The position numbers and the translations under genes were made by a program. The notes under the pieces are model-generated. The model saw only the letters and a list, made by a program, of their open reading frames with translations, did no database searches and was not told the DNA's origin. Below are positions 1-5,826 of a stretch of DNA of 15,882 nucleotides, in pieces (the first letter of the stretch is position 1; every line of letters begins with the position of its first letter). Source of the DNA: Syntrophomonadaceae bacterium. Lineage in GTDB: Bacteria; Bacillota; Syntrophomonadia; Syntrophomonadales; Syntrophomonadaceae. The stretch is taken from positions 1 to 15,882 of the forward strand of contig JAUNBV010000027.1 in assembly GCA_030526885.1 (NCBI GenBank), read 5' to 3'.

Positions 1-101
1 GATCCTCCCGCTTATGTATGACCTTATTATAACTCATCCATAATACTACATTTATGAGCTCAGCAAAAGAAAAAGAGACTCATAACGCGCAAAACAACGA
101 A

Positions 102-118
102 GCGGGGAGTTACCCCGC
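102..118 (-). terminator. Probable terminator of spoVT
   Basis: A perfect 6-bp stem (GCGGGG at 102-107, CCCCGC at 113-118) with a 5-base loop lies 26 bases past the spoVT stop codon. Read on the minus strand it is followed by TTCGTTGTTTTG, a loose T-rich tract. Position and shape fit an intrinsic terminator. The broken T-run makes it weaker than a textbook case. Confidence 0.55.
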
Positions 119-143
119 CGCGCTGCGTACATTCCAGGACGTC

Positions 144-707
144 TTACTGTTCCATTTGCCGGGCCAAAAAGCTGGCCGCCGTTTCCGCCAGTTTGGCCTC
201 CATGTCGCCCAGTTTCACATTGGGCTCCTTGCTGACGATGAGTACCGCTCCGATGGGGTCTCCCTGGCTGATAATGGGAGCCACCAACTGTGAGCGCACC
301 GTATACTCGCGGTCATCGGTCTGAATGATATGAACCCCTTCGTCCGCCGGATTTTCCAGCTGGTTCATCAGCACCGCCTGGCGGCTTTCCATTGCTCTCT
401 CCAGCAATTGACCCACCGGCTTGCTCAAGAACTCGCGCTTGTTTCCTCCCGCCACCGCAATTATCACGTCCCGGTCCGCAATCATGGAAATATGACCGGT
501 AGAGTCATGCAGCGATTCGGCATATTCCTTGGCAAAATCGCCCAACTCACTGATAGGAGAATACTTTTTTAATATGACTTCGCCTTCGCGGTCGACGAAT
601 ATTTCCAGTGGATCGCCTTCGCGAATTCTGAGGGTTCTGCGGATTTCCTTGGGGATGACCACCCGGCCGAGATCGTCAATGCGGCGAACAATACCCGTTG
701 CCTTCAC
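144..707 (-). CDS. spoVT: Stage V sporulation protein T (SpoVT), AbrB/GAF transcription regulator
   Basis: This is a 187-residue forespore transcription regulator; the B. subtilis protein has 178 residues. An AbrB-type swapped-hairpin DNA-binding domain fills about residues 1-50 (ATGIVRRIDDLGRVVIPKEI, then GDPLEIFVDREGEVILKKY). A GAF-like domain fills about 60-185. The start is the GTG at 707: an AAGGAGGG site lies 6 bases upstream, and the upstream ATG at 740 has no ribosome site and would add 11 residues before the AbrB fold. In B. subtilis SpoVT is made under sigma-G and tunes other sigma-G genes. Here a sigma-G-like promoter sits upstream at 762-791 and a hairpin terminator follows. The gene is monocistronic and divergent from the DUF2508-bofA pair. 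In B. subtilis spoVT lies near mfd, so this neighbourhood differs. Confidence 0.93.
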   Translation of the reverse strand: MKATGIVRRIDDLGRVVIPKEIRRTLRIREGDPLEIFVDREGEVILKKYSPISELGDFAKEYAESLHDSTGHISMIADRDVIIAVAGGNKREFLSKPVGQLLERAMESRQAVLMNQLENPADEGVHIIQTDDREYTVRSQLVAPIISQGDPIGAVLIVSKEPNVKLGDMEAKLAETAASFLARQMEQ

Positions 708-761
708 ATATATCCCTCCTTGTATTGAGCTTGGCAGCATAAATAGCTGTATCTCTTCAGG

Positions 762-791
762 TAGTATATAACTTCAAAAGGCCTTTTATTC
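762..791 (-). promoter_or_regulatory. Sigma-G-like promoter of spoVT
   Basis: On the minus strand GAATA (787-791) is followed after exactly 18 bases by TATACTA (762-768). The B. subtilis sigma-G consensus is GnATR, 18 bases, CATnMTA, so the -35 fits fully and the -10 fits at 6 of 7 positions. Transcription would begin near 755, about 50 bases before the GTG start. Known sigma-G control of spoVT supports the call. Confidence 0.6.
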
Positions 792-817
792 ACGTTTTAC
801 CATAGCTTGCGTTGCCG

Positions 818-846
818 TCATACCCGTGTGTGACAAGGCATATACA
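818..846 (+). promoter_or_regulatory. Possible sigma-E promoter of the DUF2508-bofA pair
   Basis: TCATACC (818-824), 14 bases, then CATATACA (839-846). Sigma-E sites in Bacillus follow KMATATT, 14 bases, CATACAMT, so the match is 5 of 7 and 6 of 8 with ideal spacing. Transcription would start about 30 bases before the ATG at 882. bofA is a sigma-E gene in B. subtilis, which supports the reading, but the match is partial. Confidence 0.4.
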
Positions 847-881
847 TAATATGGCAGGCTATCATAAAGGGGCCTTTGACC

Positions 882-1166
882 ATGCAAAACCACATTTATA
901 AACTTTTGCGCAGCGCCGGCGGCGCGAAAGAGCCTCAATGCGCCGCGGCCCAACAGGCAGCGGAAAGGGTACGGGCTGCGGCCTGCGAATTGCGGCAGGC
1001 CTACGAACTGTTTGGGCAAATGGACGCGCCCGCCATGATCGAGCATGCCACCTATGTCATCAAGGCGGCGGAAGTGCGCTATGAATACCTTTTAAAGGAA
1101 TATCGTGAGGAATACGGCGAAACTCCGGCTTCAGCGGCGTGGTTTGTGACGGGAGGTGAAGAATAA
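882..1166 (+). CDS. yaaL: DUF2508 family protein (YaaL-like)
   Basis: This is a 94-residue soluble helical protein of unknown function. The central part, about residues 45-80, has the DUF2508 pattern: a hydrophobic-acidic stretch (YELFGQMDAPAMIEHATYVI) followed by KAAEVRYEYLLKEYREEY, close to the family's AAExRYxYLLK signature. The ATG at 882 is chosen because AAAGGGG (866-872) is 9 bases away; a TTG at 876 would leave only 3 bases. Its stop codon abuts the bofA start, so the two are cotranscribed. The same pair occurs in B. subtilis (yaaL-bofA, downstream of recR), which strongly supports both names. recR is absent here, and spoVT takes the upstream position. Confidence 0.8.
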   Translation: MQNHIYKLLRSAGGAKEPQCAAAQQAAERVRAAACELRQAYELFGQMDAPAMIEHATYVIKAAEVRYEYLLKEYREEYGETPASAAWFVTGGEE

Positions 1167-1430
1167 ATGGAAGTAAAGGTAATTATTTTTGGTTTGCTGG
1201 CGGTGGCGGCATTGCTGGTGCTGCTGCAATTCGTCGCCCGTCCGGTGAAGCTGCTGTGGAAACTGGTGTTGAATTCCGCGGCCGGCCTGGCCTTGTTGTT
1301 GCTGTTCAACTTTTTCGGCGCCTGGTTTGGCGCCAGTCTGCCGATAAACCTGGTGACCATCCTGTTGGTCGGTTTTCTGGGGCTGCCCGGCATGGCGGTG
1401 CTGCTCTGCGTGCAATTCTTTATCCTTTAA
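1167..1430 (+). CDS. bofA: BofA, pro-sigma-K processing inhibitor
   Basis: This is an 87-residue integral membrane protein, the same length as B. subtilis BofA. In Bacillus it sits in the outer forespore membrane with SpoIVFA and SpoIVFB and holds the SpoIVFB protease inactive, which delays pro-sigma-K cleavage. Two strongly hydrophobic segments are visible (about residues 5-22 and 36-58), then a conserved C-terminal part with NLVTILLVGFLGLPGMAVLL, whose GLPG is typical of the family. GGGAGGTGAAG lies just upstream, inside the end of the DUF2508 gene, and ATG follows that gene's TAA directly. No terminator is evident before the next gene. The call rests on length, topology, the GLPG motif and the DUF2508 neighbour. 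Confidence 0.88.
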   Translation: MEVKVIIFGLLAVAALLVLLQFVARPVKLLWKLVLNSAAGLALLLLFNFFGAWFGASLPINLVTILLVGFLGLPGMAVLLCVQFFIL

Positions 1431-1535
1431 GCCGCATCACCTTTCCTCCGCGCGTAAAAAGGGCTATAATATAGAGCAATGACGCTGGTTATGGACGCTC
1501 GCTCCGGGCTCTTTAATACGGAAATGGAGAAAGAC

Positions 1536-2537
1536 ATGCTGATTTTGGGCATACTGACGGCGGTGATAGCGGTATTGATGGCGGTGTGGCCGGAGATGTG
1601 CATATCCCTGTCGCTGTTTTGGGGCATCATTTTACTCATCGGCTCATATTATGTGCGGCGCTATGAGCTGATACTGGCGATGGTGGCGGGATTGCTGCTG
1701 TTTTTCTTCGGCCAGGGCGTAAGCCAGTTGCTGCTGCTGGCGTTGCTGAATGCCCCGGCCTTTGTGATGGCCTGGCTAGGCTGTGAAAACGATGACGCCC
1801 GGTCGGCCGCGGGATGGTACGCAAAGCTTCGGCGCTGGTGCGTGATAACCGCCATGCTGGCCGGATTGCTCTATCTGGGCATCGGGGCGGCGGGCATCGG
1901 CCCGGAGGGCTATGACGCCTTTACCGCCGAGATGGAGAGCGAGATCATGGCCGGTCTCGACGATGCCTCCATGCAGCAGTTCTGGGACGCATATGCTGAG
2001 CGCGGAGTGGATACCGCCGCCTTGCAGGAGATGATACCGCAGGTTTTCCGCGTTATGATGCACCTGCTGCCGGCGGTGTTTGCGCTGATGTTTACCGCGT
2101 TTTCGCTGTTTGTTCTGGTCATCGCGCGCATGTTCCTGCGGGTGCGGTTTCAAAATGCGCTGGACAAGCCGCCGTTTTTCCGTGAAATCATGCCCCTGGC
2201 CCTGAGCGGGATACTGATGGTGGGGCTAATCCTGGCCCTGTTGGGCGGGGAACAGGAAAACCTGGCCTTTTACGGCGGGCTGAATATACTGCTGCTGATG
2301 CTGCCCTTTACCGTTTATTACGGGCTGGCCGGATTCAGCCGTATCCGGCGCAAGGTATCGGCGGGAACGCGCGTCTTAATCACGGTTGTGCTCATCGCGG
2401 CGCTCTTGTTTCTTACCCCGCTGGCGTTGGCGGTGCTGGCCGGGATGGGGATATTGGCGCCGCTGTTTCACCGCCTGGCGCAGCCCGATAATCATGATAG
2501 AATTATTGAAGAGGAAGATAAGGGGGGATCCGCATGA
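1536..2537 (+). CDS. yybS: YybS-like DUF2232 multispan membrane protein
   Basis: This is a membrane protein of about 333 residues with some 8-9 hydrophobic segments, a polar acidic loop near residues 130-170, and a charged C-terminal tail (DNHDRIIEEEDKGG). Its topology, length and position directly before rplI match YybS (DUF2232), whose function is not established. The start at 1536 is preferred because GGAGAAAG (1526-1533) lies just upstream. An in-frame ATG at 1479 has no ribosome site and lies about 9 bases after a TATAAT (1465-1470) that may be the gene's own -10 box. The last four bases overlap rplI (ATGA), indicating translational coupling. In many Firmicutes gdpP (yybT) lies between yybS and rplI; it is missing here. 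The family call leans on context. Confidence 0.72.
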   Translation: MLILGILTAVIAVLMAVWPEMCISLSLFWGIILLIGSYYVRRYELILAMVAGLLLFFFGQGVSQLLLLALLNAPAFVMAWLGCENDDARSAAGWYAKLRRWCVITAMLAGLLYLGIGAAGIGPEGYDAFTAEMESEIMAGLDDASMQQFWDAYAERGVDTAALQEMIPQVFRVMMHLLPAVFALMFTAFSLFVLVIARMFLRVRFQNALDKPPFFREIMPLALSGILMVGLILALLGGEQENLAFYGGLNILLLMLPFTVYYGLAGFSRIRRKVSAGTRVLITVVLIAALLFLTPLALAVLAGMGILAPLFHRLAQPDNHDRIIEEEDKGGSA

Positions 2538-2980
2538 AGGTAATTCTGCTGGAAAATGTGCCTAAGCTGGGAGAAAAAGGCAAGATCATCGAGGTGGCGG
2601 ACGGCTATGGCCGCAACTATCTGCTGCCCCGCGGCCTGGCCGAGGAAGCTACCGCTATGAAAATGAAGGAAAGCAAGGAAAAAGAAGACAAGAAAGCCCG
2701 GCAGCATGACCGTGAGCAGGCGGCGGCGCAGGCGCTCAAAGAGCGTATCGACGGGGCGACGGTAAAAGTTGCCATGAAAACCGGCGGCGGCGACAAACTC
2801 TACGGGGCGGTAACTAATGCCCAAGTAGCCGAGATTTTACAAAAGGAATTTAAGGTGAACATAGATAAAAAGAAGATAGAGATTCCGGAAGCCATCAAGC
2901 ATACCGGAGAGTTTACGGTGAAAATCAAATTGTTTACCGGCATTCAGGCGGAGGTTAAGCTTAATGTGACCTCCGAATAA
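2534..2980 (+). CDS. rplI: 50S ribosomal protein L9
   Basis: This 148-residue protein binds domain V of 23S rRNA and helps keep the reading frame during translation. The N-terminal domain is diagnostic: MKVILLENVPKLGEKGKIIE followed by VADGYGRNYLLPRGLAEEAT. A long charged connecting helix covers about residues 42-75 (KMKESKEKEDKKARQHDREQ). The C-terminal RNA-binding domain ends in EVKLNVTSE. Bacillus L9 is 149 residues, so the gene is intact. AAGGGGGG lies 8 bases before the ATG, which overlaps the yybS stop. After the stop, 2979-3006 can form a small hairpin (CGGC/GCCG with AATAT/ATATT flanks) with only three Ts, a possible attenuator before lonC. Confidence 0.97.
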   Translation: MKVILLENVPKLGEKGKIIEVADGYGRNYLLPRGLAEEATAMKMKESKEKEDKKARQHDREQAAAQALKERIDGATVKVAMKTGGGDKLYGAVTNAQVAEILQKEFKVNIDKKKIEIPEAIKHTGEFTVKIKLFTGIQAEVKLNVTSE

Positions 2981-3022
2981 TATTTCGGCGCTAAGCCGCC
3001 GATATTTCAGGAGGATACATAA

Positions 3023-4726
3023 GTGAAAGCTTCGATACCGGAGAGCGGAGAGCACCCGGAGGCCGAATCCGCTCAAGCGCAAGGTTTGCGCCGTTTGGAA
3101 GAAAGCTATGTGGACATCTGCGCGCGCCGGGCGGTGGAAGCCGAACTGGACGCCCGGGTACGCGCCCGCGCCGAGCAAAACTACGAAAGCTATTTGAACG
3201 AGCTGCGCCGCCAGCTCCTCACCGAAGGGGAAGCCGGCTGCGAAAACGCCCGCACCTTTCATAAGCTCTCCCAACTGGAAAAACTGGAGCAGCGCACCCT
3301 GCAGATCAATGCCATGAAACTCCTCCGGCCCGCGGCGCCGGAGGAGATAATCGGCCAGGATGCGGCTATGCAGTCGCTGGTGGCGCGCTTAAGCTCCCCC
3401 TATCCCCAGCACATAATCCTATACGGCCCGCCCGGAGTGGGCAAGACCAGCACCGCCCGGCTGGCGCTGGCTATCGCCGCGTCGCGCCCCGGCAGCCTTT
3501 TTGCCCCCGACGCCCCCTTTGTGGAAGTGGACGGCAGCAGCCTGCGCTTTGACCCCCGCGAGGGCAGCAACCCCCTGCTGGGCTCGGTGCACGACCCCAT
3601 TTATCAGGGCGCGACCCGCGAACTGGCGGTTGAAGGTATTCCCGAGCCCAAGCCGGGGCTGGTGACCGAGGCCCACGGCGGGGTGCTGTTCATCGATGAG
3701 ATAGGCGAGCTGGACCCCCATCTGCAAAACCAACTGCTGAAGGTGATGGAGGACAAACGCGTGCATCTGGACTCATCCTACTTCGACCCCAGCAACGAAC
3801 GCATTCCCCAATATATAAAGAAGATATTTACCGACGGCCTGCCGGCGGATTTTCTGCTCATCGGGGCTACCACCCGCGAACGCGGCAGCATCAGCCCCGC
3901 CTTTCGCTCCCGCTGCGCCGAGGTATGGTTTGAAGCCTTGCCCCCCCAGGCGATACGCCGCATCCTCACCATTTCCGCGCGCAAGCTGAAAATGAAGCCG
4001 GAGCCCGCCGCGGTGGAACAGATACTGGCATATTGCTGCGACGGGCGCAGCGCCAACAAAGTGCTGCTGGACGCCTGCGCCCTGGCCCTGCTGGAGCAGG
4101 AGCAGCCGCGCCTCCCGGTCAAGGTCAGCGCGGCGCATGTGCAAAAAGCCCTGCAAAGCAGCCGCATCCACCCCCCCATGCCCCGCCGGGACCATGGCCG
4201 TCCCTGCGCCGGGCGCATCTGCGGGCTGGGGGTGAGCGGCCAGCAGGGAAATATCATCGAAATCGAAGCCCTGGCCTTTCCCATGCCCAAAGGCCAGGGG
4301 AGTTTGCGCTTCAACGAAGCCGCCGGCAGTATGGCGCGGGACTCCGTATTCAACGCCGGTACCGCCCTGCGCTGCCTCAACGGCATCGACCCCGCCGACT
4401 ACGATTTGCATATTAACATCACCGGCGGCGGCCAGGTGGACGGCCCCTCTGCCGGATTGGCCATCTATCTGGCGCTGTACTCCGCCATCACCGGCATCCC
4501 GCTGCGCCAGGACGTGGCCGTCAGCGGGGAAATATCCATCCGGGGCGAGCTGCGGCCGGTGGGCGGCATTAATCAGAAAATCGCCGCCGCCCGGCAAGCC
4601 AGGCTCGCCGCCGTGCTCCTGCCGGTGGATAACCTGAGCGAAATGCCCCCTGAATCCCCCGACCTGCCTATCATTGCCGCCGCCGATACCACCGCCTGCT
4701 GGGAGTATATGACCGCCCCCGCCTGA
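3023..4726 (+). CDS. lonC: LonC-type ATP-dependent protease (spore Lon family)
   Basis: This 567-residue protein has an AAA+ module fused to a Lon-type serine protease and lacks the large N-terminal substrate-binding domain of LonA. A charged, likely coiled-coil region covers residues 20-100. The Walker A is GPPGVGKT at 135-142 and the Walker B VLFIDE at 221-226. The protease domain carries the Ser-Lys dyad: Ser476 in DGPSAG and Lys519 in GGINQK. LonB and LonC paralogues are confined to endospore formers; LonB is forespore-expressed and LonC is proposed to act in sporulation. The start is GTG at 3023 with CAGGAGGA 8 bases upstream; no ATG is well placed. It lies 42 bases after rplI and is probably cotranscribed. 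LonC and LonB are close, so the exact subfamily should be confirmed by alignment. Confidence 0.88.
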   Translation: MKASIPESGEHPEAESAQAQGLRRLEESYVDICARRAVEAELDARVRARAEQNYESYLNELRRQLLTEGEAGCENARTFHKLSQLEKLEQRTLQINAMKLLRPAAPEEIIGQDAAMQSLVARLSSPYPQHIILYGPPGVGKTSTARLALAIAASRPGSLFAPDAPFVEVDGSSLRFDPREGSNPLLGSVHDPIYQGATRELAVEGIPEPKPGLVTEAHGGVLFIDEIGELDPHLQNQLLKVMEDKRVHLDSSYFDPSNERIPQYIKKIFTDGLPADFLLIGATTRERGSISPAFRSRCAEVWFEALPPQAIRRILTISARKLKMKPEPAAVEQILAYCCDGRSANKVLLDACALALLEQEQPRLPVKVSAAHVQKALQSSRIHPPMPRRDHGRPCAGRICGLGVSGQQGNIIEIEALAFPMPKGQGSLRFNEAAGSMARDSVFNAGTALRCLNGIDPADYDLHINITGGGQVDGPSAGLAIYLALYSAITGIPLRQDVAVSGEISIRGELRPVGGINQKIAAARQARLAAVLLPVDNLSEMPPESPDLPIIAAADTTACWEYMTAPA

Positions 4727-4778
4727 AGGCATGAGGCTCGCCGCCCTTAAAAAATCCCAAGAAAAATCCGCCGCCCCC

Positions 4779-4807
4779 TTGAGCAAGCGCCGCAAAGGTG
4801 TTAGAAT
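4779..4807 (+). promoter_or_regulatory. Sigma-A promoter of tRNA-Val
   Basis: TTGAGC (4779-4784), 17 bases, TAGAAT (4802-4807). The -35 matches TTGACA at 4 of 6 and the -10 matches TATAAT at 5 of 6 positions, with optimal spacing. Transcription would start near 4814. The 34-base leader before the tRNA can form a hairpin (GAAAGG...GGAG with CTCC TTTC, two unpaired Gs) that may matter for 5' processing. Confidence 0.6.
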
Positions 4808-4847
4808 ACTAAAGGAAAGGGGAGCCGGTTCTCCTTTCTTAAATAGC

Positions 4848-4922
4848 GGGCGCGTAACTCAGCGGGAGAGTGCTACCTTCACACGGTAGAAGTCGTGGGT
4901 TCGAAACCCTCCGCGCCCACCA
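4848..4922 (+). tRNA. tRNA-Val (anticodon CAC)
   Basis: This is a 75-base tRNA with an encoded 3' CCA (4920-4922). The acceptor stem is GGGCGCG (4848-4854) with CGCGCCC (4912-4918) and discriminator A. The anticodon arm is CTACC/GGTAG around loop TTCACAC, so the anticodon CAC (4880-4882) reads valine codon GUG. The T arm is GTGGG-TTCGAAA-CCCTC with a single T-T mismatch in the stem. It has its own promoter upstream and a T6 run directly after the CCA. The sequence turns AT-rich immediately downstream. tRNA genes are common island insertion sites, but I see no second copy of its 3' end in the window. Confidence 0.93.
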
Positions 4923-4992
4923 TTTTTTAAAGACCTACACAACATGTAGTGTAATGATGATATAATGCAGACAACGCTATCATTTTCTGTGC

Positions 4993-5021
4993 TTTACAAC
5001 CGAAAAATCATATTTTATAAT
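4993..5021 (+). promoter_or_regulatory. Sigma-A promoter of the 57-residue protein gene
   Basis: TTTACA (4993-4998), 17 bases, TATAAT (5016-5021). This is a near-consensus housekeeping promoter: -35 at 5 of 6, -10 perfect, ideal spacing. Transcription would start near 5028, about 60 bases before the ATG at 5090. A further TATAAT at 4961-4966 has no good -35 partner. Confidence 0.7.
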
Positions 5022-5089
5022 GCAAACACATAAATTAAATGAAGTTTATGTTCGGGTTCAGAAGTTCGCTGCTGCAAGGAGTGGTAATA

Positions 5090-5263
5090 ATGGCAACGAA
5101 TAGTATTTTGAACAACGTTTGGATTAAAGACAAGAAATCTGCCGAAAAGCTAATAACTGCGTTTGAACAAGCCCAGAATGCGGCGCCTAAAGAAGTGGTT
5201 TATCAAAAGAAGGTATCTGTTGCAACGAGAGACGAGGTAAAAGCTTTGTTTGGCAAGCAATAG
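5090..5263 (+). CDS. Small conserved-looking protein of unknown function (57 aa)
   Basis: The protein begins MATNSILNNVWIKDKKSAEK and ends RDEVKALFGKQ. It is lysine-rich, soluble and probably alpha-helical over residues 12-30. Small proteins opening with a similar NSILNN-IKDK stretch are, from memory, common in Clostridia, sometimes beside a toxin-like or acetyltransferase gene, so an antitoxin-like role is possible but unproven. The ATG at 5090 is chosen over upstream in-frame codons because AAGGAGTGG (5077-5085) precedes it at the right distance. A strong sigma-A promoter lies at 4993-5021. No partner gene follows: the next 400 bases hold repeats. If it was half of a pair, the other half is gone. 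Confidence 0.7.
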   Translation: MATNSILNNVWIKDKKSAEKLITAFEQAQNAAPKEVVYQKKVSVATRDEVKALFGKQ

Positions 5264-5295
5264 ATGGGAAGCGGCAGCTTTGACGGCTATAATAC

Positions 5296-5357
5296 GGGGA
5301 GGCAAGGGGGACGGTCCCTCTTGTCTCCCCGTTTTGATGCCGTCCCCGTGCCTCCCC
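5296..5357. repeat. REP-like inverted repeat element 1
   Basis: The arms GGGGAGGCA + GGGGACGG (5296-5313 region) and CCGTCCCC + TGCCTCCCC (5340-5357) are inverted repeats with one unpaired base each side. They enclose a core with CTTGTCTCCCC. The GGGGACGG and CTTGTCTCC words are shared with the two larger elements at 7873-8003 and 9156-9248, so this is a diverged member of the same family. Such palindromes in Firmicutes are often moved by REP-associated tyrosine transposases; none is encoded in the window. Confidence 0.7.
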
Positions 5358-5370
5358 AGGCACGCTTTTT

Positions 5371-5437
5371 TATGACTACTTGTCATATGTCAAGGGAGAC
5401 ACAGGGGAATACATATGACTACTTGTCATATGTCAAG
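5371..5437. repeat. Tandem 24-base repeat containing a palindrome
   Basis: Two identical 24-base units start at 5371 and 5414 (43-base period), reading TATGACTACTTGTC then ATATGTCAAG. The second copy is complete as a palindrome: CATATGAC (5412-5419) and GTCATATG (5425-5432) around TACTT. The first copy has lost the outer bases of its left arm. The unit could be a protein-binding operator or a remnant of a repeat family. Confidence 0.75.
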
Positions 5438-5459
5438 TTGGATAACGATTTTGAACGGT

Positions 5460-5496
5460 AAAATTGCAAATCTATGGAAGTCCACTCATGTATGCC
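5460..5496 (+). repeat. Left copy of 37-bp direct repeat bracketing the Septu genes
   Basis: The 37 bases from AAAATTGCAAATC to ATGTATGCC recur at 7752-7788 with one difference (G at 5480, A at 7772). The two copies lie about 2.3 kb apart in the same orientation, on either side of ptuA-ptuB. Each is followed by a run of A and C. They could be target or attachment-site duplications, or traces of homologous recombination. Confidence 0.8.
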
Positions 5497-5526
5497 AAAA
5501 AACCACCCTAATAAAATATTGAAAAT

Positions 5527-5553
5527 TCCGGGATGCTTGCCCCGGAGCTTTTT
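5527..5553 (+). terminator. Possible intrinsic terminator
   Basis: TCCGGG (5527-5532) and CCCGGA (5541-5546) form a 6-bp stem with an 8-base loop, followed by GCTTTTTG. It could end transcription of the small gene at 5090 before the Septu promoter. The stem is short and the U-tract is five bases, so this is tentative. Confidence 0.4.
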
Positions 5554-5620
5554 GATATTCAATGAAAACTTATTTGCAAACGTGAAAATAACGCGCTATA
5601 CTATTTTCAAACCCCCCTTT

Positions 5621-5649
5621 TTGAAAATTAGTCCGGTAGTTATTATTAA
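5621..5649 (+). promoter_or_regulatory. Sigma-A promoter candidate for the Septu module
   Basis: TTGAAA (5621-5626), 17 bases, TATTAA (5644-5649): -35 at 5 of 6 and -10 at 4 of 6 positions with ideal spacing. Transcription would start near 5656 and cover the 32-codon ORF at 5676 and then ptuA-ptuB. The -35 overlaps the right arm of the inverted repeat TTTTCAAA/TTTGAAAA (5604-5627), which could serve as an operator. Confidence 0.5.
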
Positions 5650-5675
5650 ATTTGTTCATTAAGGAGACGTTTTAA

Positions 5676-5774
5676 ATGCGGCCAGGTAAATGTATCAGGC
5701 AAAATTCTTGGATAGACTGTAATTTACGCTGTCAGCCCAACGGGTTTTTCCGCATAAATAACCGTGTGTTATGA
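5676..5774 (+). CDS. Possible 32-residue leader peptide upstream of ptuA
   Basis: An ATG at 5676 follows AAGGAG (5661-5666) at 9 bases. The frame runs 32 codons to TGA at 5772, encoding a basic peptide with three cysteines that starts MRPGKCIRQNSWIDCNLRCQ. I recognise no family. The ribosome site is better than that of many real genes. The ORF sits between the likely promoter and ptuA, whose start is 52 bases on. It may be a leader peptide, a small effector of the defence module, or the head of a decayed gene. Coding status is uncertain. Confidence 0.35.
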   Translation: MRPGKCIRQNSWIDCNLRCQPNGFFRINNRVL

Positions 5775-5826
5775 TAAACTAACCACAGCCGAGAACAATA
5801 ATTCGTAAGGAAGCAGTGGGGTACAA

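Larger units (their letters stand above)
5264..5675. other. Gene-poor repeat-rich spacer
   Basis: No convincing coding region lies here. The stretch holds a REP-like inverted repeat (5296-5357), a 24-base direct repeat (5371-5394, 5414-5437), the left copy of a 37-base repeat that recurs beyond the Septu genes (5460-5496), a hairpin with a T-run (5527-5553), an inverted repeat around six Cs (5604-5627) and a promoter candidate (5621-5649). The ORFs across it are short and read through the repeats. Confidence 0.7.

Noticed and set aside
3773..4795. 340-codon minus-strand frame opposite lonC
   Set aside because: Its product is low-complexity, rich in Gly, Ala and His, with no motifs. It is the antisense shadow of a GC-rich gene with a clear product.
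4848..4922. tRNA-Val as an integration site with a duplicated 3' end
   Set aside because: The DNA turns AT-rich right after the tRNA, but no second copy of its 3' end is seen in the window and no intact integrase is present.
5296..5437. CRISPR array
   Set aside because: Only two 24-base units with one short spacer, next to other palindromes, and no Cas genes in the window.
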